This document shows, piece after piece, positions 5,249-10,988 of a stretch of 10,988 nt of DNA (within the stretch, counting starts at the first letter, position 1; each line of letters opens with the position of its first letter). Under the pieces are notes generated by a model. That model did not search any database, was not told the DNA's origin, and saw only the letters and a program-made list of their open reading frames with translations. A program made the position numbers and the translations under genes. Source of the stretch: DATKYK01 sp034430255 (lineage in GTDB: Bacteria; Chloroflexota; Dehalococcoidia; E44-bin15); NCBI GenBank assembly GCA_034430255.1, contig DAOUEU010000078.1, forward strand, positions 1 to 10,988, written 5' to 3'.

Positions 5249-7435
5249 CTATGACGGCTGTGGTATCTCCCAGGTGCACGCACTCTCCACGATGATGAGG
5301 TAGATGTTCCAGTTCTCCAGCGTCTCCAGTGTACTCTCCGGCCAGCCTGGCCTGCCCCACTCCCAGGTCATGGCAGCCTCATCGTAGTACCATACTAGGA
5401 TAAGCTCACTAGGTGGAGCGAGGTCAACCAAGACAACCTCAGCTCCGCCATAACGCCTGGGGAAGAGCGCCGTTGAGTCATTGCTGAGTCCGTGCGGGAA
5501 CTCCCAGATAAACGGGGTCGGTGTTGGTGCTGTTGGAATCTCCGGCCCGGGCGATGTAGTCTCATCAGGTAAACCCGCGGCAGATTTCACATAGCTAGAC
5601 GGGTCCACCGTCTCCCCGCCTTCGATAGTCTCACCCGGACCAATGGTCACCGTTAGCCACTTATTTCCGTTGCTCCAATCCAGGTCATCACGGGTCAGCG
5701 TGCCATAGCTATGATCGGGGTTTGTAGGCAACCTATCTTCGATGTTTGGTGAGTCAATAGTGGAGGTATCCATCTCCTCGCTGAACTTGAAGACCAGTTC
5801 ATCGCCCTCAGCAGGACTGACATTTCCTGCACCATTGTACCATGATATTTCTTCCAAAACAGGTGGAGCCGGTGTAGGCGTTGGCGTGGGAGTCGGGGTT
5901 GGCGTTAGTGTAGGTGTAGGTGTAGGTGTAGGCGTCGGTGTTGGCGTAGGACCGCCGCTTGTGGTTACCCTGGCCCGCAGGCAGGCGTTGAAGCCATAAG
6001 GGCCCAGATCATCCCAGGAGCTGCCATCGTCACTGTAGAAGCTCGCCCCGGTCTGTATAGGGGGATCGGCAAGTACAACCCCTTCAACCTCTAAATAGCC
6101 CTCCGCAGGCAAGGGGTAATAATAGCCCGGCGTTGTCATCTCGACAGCTACACTAAACTGCTGGCCGTTGGTGAGCGGGACAGGGATGCTCAGTGGTACT
6201 GAATAGTAGCCAAGCTCATCACAGGTTCCTGCCTGGTAGGTAAGCTGAGTTCCAAAGGAGCCATCATAAACGTAAATATCATACTGGGCACCGTTGCTCG
6301 TTGTCCAGAACTCCACATGGGTTAGGTCGCCGTCCTGACCCGAGTTGAAGACACTGCCCATCCATAGAGTTGGTCTACCCAGACCGATAGCGGCCACCCA
6401 GCCGGCTTCATCCCAGTAATACAGATCCTCGTTGGGGTCGTAGTCCTGGTAGCGATAGGAGGCTACCTCCTGCATGTTCGCTGAGCCGTAGCACAGATAG
6501 AAGTATCCGCTATCCCCCCAGCCGGTGCCCCAGCTATTCTTTACTATCCACGCCCCGGAGCCGCCACCAAGCGGGTGCGCTATGCCGTCATCCCACCCGA
6601 CAATAGAGACGAGATGATTGGCTTCTTCCGTGCATCCTGGATAGTAATAGATAGAACCAGAGTACATGTGGGCATCGCCGTAATAAAAGGCCATGGAGAC
6701 CGGACCATAGTTGTAAATGGCATCCTTAACCGCGGCTGTATCGTTAGGATTATCGGTTATCCAGCGATACCCCGTGACCCTCTTGATTGTGGAACAGCTA
6801 TCGTTGCAGGGCTCGGTATCGATGGTGACTGTATTATAGGGGTCACAGGACTCAAGCCTGGTCCCTTTCTTGGTGAGAACATCGGTGGCAAGCCATGACC
6901 AGCCACCTCCCATACAGCGGTCGTTGTTCAGGTAGACCCATGATGGGTCGGTGCAGCAGGCAACATTCTGCTCGGAGAAATCATACTCCACCCCGTCCAC
7001 GATCAAGACCCTCGATTCCACGGCGGAGAGCGTGCCGAATATCCAGCAGGTTCCACACGTATTCTGGTCCTTAACCGGGGTCACATCGCCCGAATCACTC
7101 CAGTTAAAGGCGCTGGGCAGTATTTGTGCCCCTCCCCGCCTCACCGGGATATCCTGGAGGTGGCTCAGGTCCATCGGCGGGGGCATATAGCCGTAGAAGG
7201 GCTCCGGTGGATTCTCGATGCATCCGACGAAGTCGGTACTGAGCGGTGCTGCCTGGAGCTTCTGCGGGGCCTGCTGCGGCACTTCGACGGCATCAGCCTC
7301 CTCCAGCTGTTGCAGTAATGCGAGGTCGGTTACCGCTCCCTCTGGAGCCTGAGCCACAGCCCCGGAAACCAGGCCGAGAGCGATTGCAATAACCAGAGCA
7401 GGGACAAGGATACTGGCAACCTTTCTCTTTCTCAT
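5249..7435 (-). CDS. Secreted papain-like (C1A) cysteine peptidase with lectin-like and C-terminal surface domains
   Basis: This encodes 728 aa. Residues 1-29 are a signal peptide ending AVAQ. Residues 30-105 resemble a short propeptide. Residues 107-328 are a C1A peptidase: Gln124 of the oxyanion hole, Cys130 in CGTCWIF (the family usually has GSCWAF), His274 in NHLVSIVGWDD, Asn300 in VKNSWGTGWGDSGYF. About 338-490 looks like the lectin-like beta domain often fused to bacterial and archaeal C1 peptidases. Residues 496-525 are a Thr-Pro linker. About 527-635 is an Ig-like region with EGDELVFKFSEEMD. Residues 643-728 are a tail domain shared with the gene at the window's right end (FPHGLS, RPGWPESTL, CTWEIPQ). 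All catalytic residues are present, so activity on extracellular protein is expected. ATG 7433-7435 has AAGGAG with 6 nt spacing. There is no membrane anchor, so retention may depend on the tail domain. The 153-aa anchored protein follows 53 nt later. Confidence 0.93.
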   Translation of the reverse strand: MRKRKVASILVPALVIAIALGLVSGAVAQAPEGAVTDLALLQQLEEADAVEVPQQAPQKLQAAPLSTDFVGCIENPPEPFYGYMPPPMDLSHLQDIPVRRGGAQILPSAFNWSDSGDVTPVKDQNTCGTCWIFGTLSAVESRVLIVDGVEYDFSEQNVACCTDPSWVYLNNDRCMGGGWSWLATDVLTKKGTRLESCDPYNTVTIDTEPCNDSCSTIKRVTGYRWITDNPNDTAAVKDAIYNYGPVSMAFYYGDAHMYSGSIYYYPGCTEEANHLVSIVGWDDGIAHPLGGGSGAWIVKNSWGTGWGDSGYFYLCYGSANMQEVASYRYQDYDPNEDLYYWDEAGWVAAIGLGRPTLWMGSVFNSGQDGDLTHVEFWTTSNGAQYDIYVYDGSFGTQLTYQAGTCDELGYYSVPLSIPVPLTNGQQFSVAVEMTTPGYYYPLPAEGYLEVEGVVLADPPIQTGASFYSDDGSSWDDLGPYGFNACLRARVTTSGGPTPTPTPTPTPTPTLTPTPTPTPTPTPAPPVLEEISWYNGAGNVSPAEGDELVFKFSEEMDTSTIDSPNIEDRLPTNPDHSYGTLTRDDLDWSNGNKWLTVTIGPGETIEGGETVDPSSYVKSAAGLPDETTSPGPEIPTAPTPTPFIWEFPHGLSNDSTALFPRRYGGAEVVLVDLAPPSELILVWYYDEAAMTWEWGRPGWPESTLETLENWNIYLIIVESACTWEIPQPS
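5864..5950. repeat. Hexanucleotide tandem repeat encoding (Thr-Pro)n linker
   Basis: About fourteen units of the form GTAGGT/GTTGGC (plus strand) encode alternating Pro-Thr on the minus strand within the peptidase, interrupted by one Leu. Third positions vary between units, so the amino-acid pattern is better kept than the DNA. Similar tracts lie in the 352-aa gene (8215-8307 and 7765-7800) and the 198-aa gene (3772-3861). Such tracts can change length by slippage in steps of two residues. Confidence 0.85.
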
Positions 7436-7474
7436 CTGCAGCTCCTTTCCAGAACGATTAAAATTAAATGCTAA

Positions 7475-7550
7475 TATCCAATTTCCAATTGGATAAATTC
7501 GAAATACTAATTTCTAAGCACTAAACAAATTCAAAATTCCAATTCTCAAA
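7475..7550. repeat. AT-rich repeat, copy 3, with adjoining hairpin
   Basis: TATCCAATT (7475-7483) and AATTGGATA (7487-7495) form a perfect 9-bp stem around TCC. It leads into AAATTCGAAATACTAATTTC and TAAGCACTAAACAAATTC, the best preserved copy of the AT-rich repeat. It lies upstream of the peptidase gene on its own strand, 40 nt before the start codon, so it falls in the promoter or leader region. Confidence 0.65.
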
Positions 7551-7572
7551 ATACAAGACCGCAACCCCGTGT

Positions 7573-7628
7573 GGTTAGGCTGGCCAAGCTTGTTGCCCAA
7601 CTTGATCGGGCAATCGGCCAGCCTGACC
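7573..7628. repeat. Long imperfect inverted repeat between the 352-aa and peptidase genes
   Basis: GGTTAGGCTGGCC (7573-7585) pairs with GGCCAGCCTGACC (7616-7628) over 13 positions, with one G-T pair. Inside, TTGCCC (7593-7598) pairs with GGGCAA (7608-7613). It starts 37 nt beyond the TAA stop of the leftward 352-aa gene and could end or stabilise its transcript. No T tract follows in that direction, so it is not a standard terminator. Confidence 0.6.
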
Positions 7629-7665
7629 CCGGACCCCAGTATTCTGTTTAGTATTTAGGATTTTG

Positions 7666-8724
7666 TTACCCTCCCCTCCTCATTATAAGCAACATTACCA
7701 GTGCCCCCGCTATAAGCGAACCCACCACTATCCCGGCAACCGCGCCACCGCTTAACCCACCGCCTGGCGTGGGCGTTGGTGTCGTGGTCGGCGTTGGCGT
7801 TACCGTCGTTTCGATGCAGAAGGTGCAATCGGTCACTTTATCCGGGGTTATCGGCTGCGGGTCGCCCGCCGTCCCGTCATTAAGCGATGTCACAGTAATA
7901 TCCAGGTCGCTGCAATCGCCACTACTGCCTACCGCATTTAACGTCACGGTGGCAAATGTGACAGTACCTGTAGGCCCCGGTGAAGCACCTGTTGCCGCGG
8001 TCATGGTTGTGGTGCCGTTAGCTGTATTCCATATAACCTCGCCAAGGTCTCCAGCATCCACACCGCCAAAACTGACAACAGCCGTATCCACCGTTAGCGT
8101 AATAGTGGCTGAACCTATGCCTTCCGCTTCATCGGTAGCTATGGTAATGTCGGTATTAACACTGCCACTCACCGGTACACTGGCACACCCAATAGCTACA
8201 GAGGTGCCCACTATCGGTGTGGGCGTGGGCGTGGGCGTCGGTGTGGGTGTTACCGTAGGTGTAGTGGCAGGAGTTACTGTTGGCGCTACCGTCGGCGTGG
8301 GGGTGACCGGGGGCGCCCAGTCCACGGAGAGGTCCAGTTGTGTTACCTCTCCGCTTTGGAAGGTGAAGTCCTGGTCTGCTCTTTTATAGTTGATATAAAA
8401 CTCGATGGTTTCACCATCCATTAGCTCTTCCGTCCCTTGGACAAATAATGGATTATCGCCACCACCGTATTTACCTACCTCTGTAGTCCATATAGGATTA
8501 CCTATAAGTCCAGTTACCGGGTCCGGGGGTGGAGTAACGATGTGCTCACCCCGAGCTTCAATCAGCGTTCCCAGCGGCGCCGGCTGGCCGCCGATGGTTA
8601 CATTCCCGTAGAAAGCATGGGGCAGGAGAGAGATAGGCTGGGCAGAGACCGGCGAAGCAAAACATAGCAGCAGAAAGGCCAGGCACAGACCGAGTATTAT
8701 CCTGTGCGTCGTATTCCAGCTCAT
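7666..8724 (-). CDS. Exported cohesin-like domain protein with Thr-Pro linkers and membrane anchor
   Basis: This encodes 352 aa. Residues 1-28 are a signal peptide ending SPVSA. Residues 31-135 are a head domain with PHAFYGNVTIGGQPAP (35-50), ETIEFYINYKRADQ (105-118) and SGEVTQLDLSV (124-134), a beta-sandwich type I associate with Chloroflexota and archaeal surface proteins. Residues 140-170 are a Thr-Pro linker. Residues 174-305 resemble a cohesin domain: IGSATITLTVD (203-213), VDAGDLGEV (222-230), SPGPTGTVTFATVTL (248-262) and SSGDCSDLDITV (267-278). A second short linker (309-320) leads to GGGLSGGAVAGIVVGSLI, a membrane span and RRGG. Cohesins bind dockerin modules in cellulosomes and in other, less understood surface systems. 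No dockerin is visible in this window. ATG 8722-8724 has AGGGAG about 10 nt upstream. A strong inverted repeat separates it from the gene before. Confidence 0.88.
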   Translation of the reverse strand: MSWNTTHRIILGLCLAFLLLCFASPVSAQPISLLPHAFYGNVTIGGQPAPLGTLIEARGEHIVTPPPDPVTGLIGNPIWTTEVGKYGGGDNPLFVQGTEELMDGETIEFYINYKRADQDFTFQSGEVTQLDLSVDWAPPVTPTPTVAPTVTPATTPTVTPTPTPTPTPTPIVGTSVAIGCASVPVSGSVNTDITIATDEAEGIGSATITLTVDTAVVSFGGVDAGDLGEVIWNTANGTTTMTAATGASPGPTGTVTFATVTLNAVGSSGDCSDLDITVTSLNDGTAGDPQPITPDKVTDCTFCIETTVTPTPTTTPTPTPGGGLSGGAVAGIVVGSLIAGALVMLLIMRRGG

Positions 8725-8747
8725 ATTTTAAAAACTCCCTTTAAATT

Positions 8748-8779
8748 CAGATGGGGGCTTAAAATTAAGCCCCCATCTG
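8748..8779 (-). terminator. Perfect 15-bp inverted repeat, likely terminator of the 418-aa gene
   Basis: CAGATGGGGGCTTAA (8748-8762) and TTAAGCCCCCATCTG (8765-8779) are exact complements with a 2-nt centre. It lies 23 nt beyond the TAA stop of the leftward 418-aa gene and 23 nt before the start of the next. On the minus strand the stem is followed by AATTTAAAGGG, a weak T tract. It may only partly end transcription, leaving lower expression of the 352-aa gene. Confidence 0.65.
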
Positions 8780-8802
8780 GTATAGCCTTGCTTGATTACC
8801 AC

Positions 8803-10059
8803 TTATGGAGCAAGCGGTGTTGTGCTGTATCCTGCTATGATGCCAGAGGCCTGCATATAGACAAAGTAGCCCTTGTACGGGAGCATGTCAGGCTCTGTAG
8901 AGGAGTACCACGGATTGAATGTCCAACCGGGCTGATTCAAAGCGGGGCTAACCACGTTGCTAAATTTATACGTGCCATCGAGCCATCCCCCTGTATACAT
9001 AGTACCTGTCAGGAGGACTTCCATCGCTGGCGAATCGGGGAAGCCACCGTCGTAACCCGGCGCCGGCCCGATTAAGTTCCATCCGGCGTACAGAGTCCGG
9101 GTAGGTGGCGCGGTGTTGCCATCTTCCGGGACAAAGTAACACTCAGTCCCTCCGGTAGCAACCTTAACGTAGATGCCCTCCAGCGGTTTGAGAATGTATG
9201 TGGACGTTACCGAATACCAGTTGGTGCCATAGCGGCGATAGGCAGCCACCACACCTGTGGGAACAATGCTCCCAAACCTATTTTTGTTGCCAGTGCTCTC
9301 CAGGGTCACCGGCGTCGATATGATATTCCAGCCCCCGCCGAGGCTCATCCCCGGCTCGGTGGTGGTGCCACTGGGGCTGTTGGAGAGTTCAGACAGCTTG
9401 CCGACATCATCCTCAGCCTTCAGGGCAAACCAGTAGGTAGTACCCGGGCTCAGGCCATTAACAGTGAAGTTCTCCGGCGTACCCGGTGCGCTGGGGGTAG
9501 GCTCGCCCGTTGCATCGGTCGCCGCTACCCAGCCTGCCGGGGTCGATATCTGGGATAAAGCGTAGCGGATATGGTAGGCAGTGCAGGTGCCGGTGCCGTC
9601 AGGGTCCTCACCCGGTGCCGTCCAGCTCAGGTCTATGGAATCACTATCCTCGCCAGTCACTGCCAGGTTTGTCACCGTTGTCGGGTTGCAGGGATCAGTA
9701 ATGAGGTCCAGCTGGACCTCCGGGGCTCCCAGGGTCACGTCAACATCTGGAGTCTCGGTGGCAAGCACCGCATCAACCTTGAAGCTTATTGCCTTTGCGG
9801 GGTCAAAATCGGCCAACGTTACCGGAACCTCCAGTATAGCAACGCTTAAAGCGCTCGTTACCGACGACGCCCGAGGGGAGGTCTCGGTGCCTACATAGGC
9901 ATCGACAGTCCTCCCCGCGCCTACAAGCGCACCATCCTCATACACGGTACACCGGTAGAGCGCAGCGGGAAGCTGTGCCTCCGCAGTTAATGGGACTGCT
10001 GCCAGAGCCAGAAGGGCCGCTATAAAGATCACAGTCACCAATATTCTGAATTTTCGCAC
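8803..10059 (-). CDS. Exported head-domain protein with fibronectin type III domain and paired GWN modules
   Basis: This encodes 418 aa. Residues 1-28 are a signal peptide ending TAEA. Residues 29-121 are the shared head domain (QLPAALYRCTVYEDG, AYVGTETSPR, ISFKVDAVLATETPDV, APEVQLDL). About 124-235 is a fibronectin type III domain, with TVTNLAVTGEDSDSIDLSW and LSPGTTYWFALKAEDD. About 241-418 holds two modules that open with GGGWNIISTPV (241-251) and AGWNLIGPAP (325-334). Each runs on to a KPLEGIYVKV-like or LPYKGYFVYM-like strand. This GWN module is a recurrent surface domain in Chloroflexota-like genomes, of unknown function. The start is GTG, preceded by a strong AGGAGG with 9 nt spacing. 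There is no membrane anchor. It lies 50 nt after the upstream gene and probably shares its transcript. Confidence 0.88.
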   Translation of the reverse strand: MRKFRILVTVIFIAALLALAAVPLTAEAQLPAALYRCTVYEDGALVGAGRTVDAYVGTETSPRASSVTSALSVAILEVPVTLADFDPAKAISFKVDAVLATETPDVDVTLGAPEVQLDLITDPCNPTTVTNLAVTGEDSDSIDLSWTAPGEDPDGTGTCTAYHIRYALSQISTPAGWVAATDATGEPTPSAPGTPENFTVNGLSPGTTYWFALKAEDDVGKLSELSNSPSGTTTEPGMSLGGGWNIISTPVTLESTGNKNRFGSIVPTGVVAAYRRYGTNWYSVTSTYILKPLEGIYVKVATGGTECYFVPEDGNTAPPTRTLYAGWNLIGPAPGYDGGFPDSPAMEVLLTGTMYTGGWLDGTYKFSNVVSPALNQPGWTFNPWYSSTEPDMLPYKGYFVYMQASGIIAGYSTTPLAP

Positions 10060-10079
10060 TTCTCTTTCCCTCCTTTCTA

Positions 10080-10091
10080 AGTTAGCTAACT
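10080..10091. other. 12-bp palindrome AGTTAGCTAACT
   Basis: A perfect palindrome lies in the 50-nt gap between the two rightmost genes, just upstream of the ribosome-binding site of the 418-aa gene. A related but imperfect TTAGTTAGTT lies at the same place before the 153-aa gene (5211-5220). It may be a chance match or a regulatory site. Confidence 0.3.
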
Positions 10092-10109
10092 CATCCTCTA
10101 TATCTTAAA

Positions 10110-10988
10110 TTATATCTGCGGTATAGTCCATGTGCATGTACTCTGCACGATGATGAGGTAGATCTCGCCGTTCTCAAGGCTGGTCAGGGTGCTCTCCGGC
10201 CACCCCGGCCTAAACCACTCCCAGGTCTTGGTAGCCTCATTATAGTACCATACTGCTATAAGCTGAGCGGGCTCAGTTAAAGTGGGAAGAGAAACCGTCT
10301 CGCAGCCATAGTACCTGGCGAAGATCGCCGCTGTGTCCTGGCTGAGGCCGTGAGGAAACTGGAATTCACACTCCGGCTCGATGTGCACATACGCCGTGTC
10401 GGTATCTATCTGTGCTAAATTATCGGTCACCTTAAGCTCGACGGTGTAGTCTCCTGCCGTGCCCCAGCTATATGTCGGGTTCTGATCCGTGGAGTCATCA
10501 AACAGTCCGTCGTAGTCTAGGTCCCAGGCATAGCTATAGGGCAGCACCCCACCGGTTGCCGAGCCATACAGGTTTATAACATCACCCTCATAACCGGAGT
10601 AGGGGCCATCGGCTTCAGCTACCGGTTGAGTCAGGCAGATATCCAGGCGGACCTCCGGGGCCTCCAGCGTCACATCCACCCCCGGCGTCTCAGTGGCAAG
10701 CTCCCCGTTGACCTTGAAGCTTATGGCCGCAGATGAGTCAACCTCGGGCTGGGTCACCGAAACCTCCAGGATACATACACCGCTACCGCCCGTGAGTCCC
10801 GAAGCCCGCGGAGTTACCTCTGTTCCAACATAGGCTTCCACCGTCCACCCCGCACCTACAAGCGCATCACAGTTATAAACGGTGCAGCGGTAGAGCGCAG
10901 GAGGAATCTGCGCCTCTGTAACTAGCGGTACTACCCCTATAGAGAGGAGCGCCATTACTAAAAAAAACACCGCCAGTATTCGTAGCCT
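10110..10988 (-). CDS. Exported head-domain protein with PKD domain and FPHGLS tail, 5' end beyond window
   Basis: The frame is open to the window edge and gives 292 residues. The first visible residues, RLRILAV, align with the signal peptide of the 418-aa paralogue (MRKFRILVTV), so the true start lies just outside and only a few residues are missing. Counting from the GTG codon at 10970: signal peptide to about 20; head domain 21-112 (QIPPALYRCTVYN, AYVGTEVTPR, ISFKVNGELATETPGV, APEVRLDI); PKD domain about 115-198 (YAWDLDYDGLFDDS, TAGDYTVELKVTDN); tail domain 203-286 (FQFPHGLSQDTAAIF, VWYYNEATKTWEWFRPGWP, CTWTIPQ). The tail matches that of the 728-aa peptidase, with most residues equal over about 80 positions. 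No membrane anchor is present. The protein is predicted to be exported. The tail may be a surface-retention or partner-binding module, which is inference only. Confidence 0.88.
   Translation of the reverse strand, partial: RLRILAVFFLVMALLSIGVVPLVTEAQIPPALYRCTVYNCDALVGAGWTVEAYVGTEVTPRASGLTGGSGVCILEVSVTQPEVDSSAAISFKVNGELATETPGVDVTLEAPEVRLDICLTQPVAEADGPYSGYEGDVINLYGSATGGVLPYSYAWDLDYDGLFDDSTDQNPTYSWGTAGDYTVELKVTDNLAQIDTDTAYVHIEPECEFQFPHGLSQDTAAIFARYYGCETVSLPTLTEPAQLIAVWYYNEATKTWEWFRPGWPESTLTSLENGEIYLIIVQSTCTWTIPQI

Noticed and set aside
5864..5950. Hexanucleotide repeat as a non-coding satellite
   Set aside because: It stays in frame and encodes an uninterrupted Thr-Pro linker between two recognisable domains.
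7769..8389. Plus-strand frame rich in Gly-Val repeats opposite the cohesin-like gene
   Set aside because: The GVGV tract is the complement of the Thr-Pro linker repeats; the minus strand has signal peptide, domains and anchor.
10484..10529. Dockerin-like calcium motif in DLDYDGLFDDS
   Set aside because: The DxDxDG stretch is followed by the Y.W..AG.YTV.LKVTDN pattern of a PKD domain, and the second dockerin half is absent.

Overview
The window looks like a bacterial chromosome fragment, most plausibly from an uncultured Chloroflexota (Dehalococcoidia-like) organism. This placement is inferred from three things: clustered acyl-CoA dehydrogenase paralogues, secreted proteins with Thr-Pro linkers and beta-sandwich head domains of a type I associate with that phylum, and GC-rich intergenic repeats built around CCCCGATACAATCGGGG. 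No marker gene (rRNA, ribosomal protein) is present, so the assignment is tentative.

Left part (1-2595, plus strand): the 3' end of one acyl-CoA dehydrogenase (ACAD), then two further ACAD genes. The middle one (168-1349) reads through 393 codons but has an in-frame TAG at codon 302, at a position where its neighbour has a TAC tyrosine. The two complete genes have complementary motifs: one has the helix-G Glu and a GTSEVQRN tail, the other the RIQFGRPIGSFQ motif. This is as expected for the two subunits of a heteromeric ACAD. The broken first gene matches the second subunit type.

Middle (2596-3663): a block of small intergenic repeats made of G/C-rich hairpins. One of them runs directly into the start of a HIT-family (HinT-like) gene at 3011-3355 and appears to supply its ribosome-binding region. 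A compound repeat with terminator-like hairpins lies in the convergent gap that follows.

Right part (3664-10988, minus strand): six genes for exported, multidomain surface proteins, read leftward. Three of them (286/292 aa partial, 418 aa, 153 aa) share a head domain that begins near 'ALYRC.VY'. Two more (198 aa and 352 aa) have a more distant version. Tails are exchanged between proteins. Three end in an almost identical glycine-rich, membrane-spanning, arginine-capped anchor (GGxxGGAIAGIVIGSLI...RRR). Two, including a 728-aa papain-like cysteine peptidase, end in a shared FPHGLS...WYY...RPGWPESTL...CTW.IPQ domain. One ends in paired GWN modules. The 352-aa protein also carries a cohesin-like domain, with no dockerin in view.

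The surface-protein locus shows repeated duplication. Two gene pairs have the same order and almost the same spacing: an FPHGLS-tailed gene, a gap of about 50 nt, then an ALYRC-headed gene. A decayed 43-codon copy of the peptidase signal-peptide region lies at 4362-4493, next to the same AT-rich repeat that lies upstream of the peptidase gene. The picture is a growing cluster of cell-surface proteins assembled by domain shuffling. Their substrate and partners cannot be told from the sequence.
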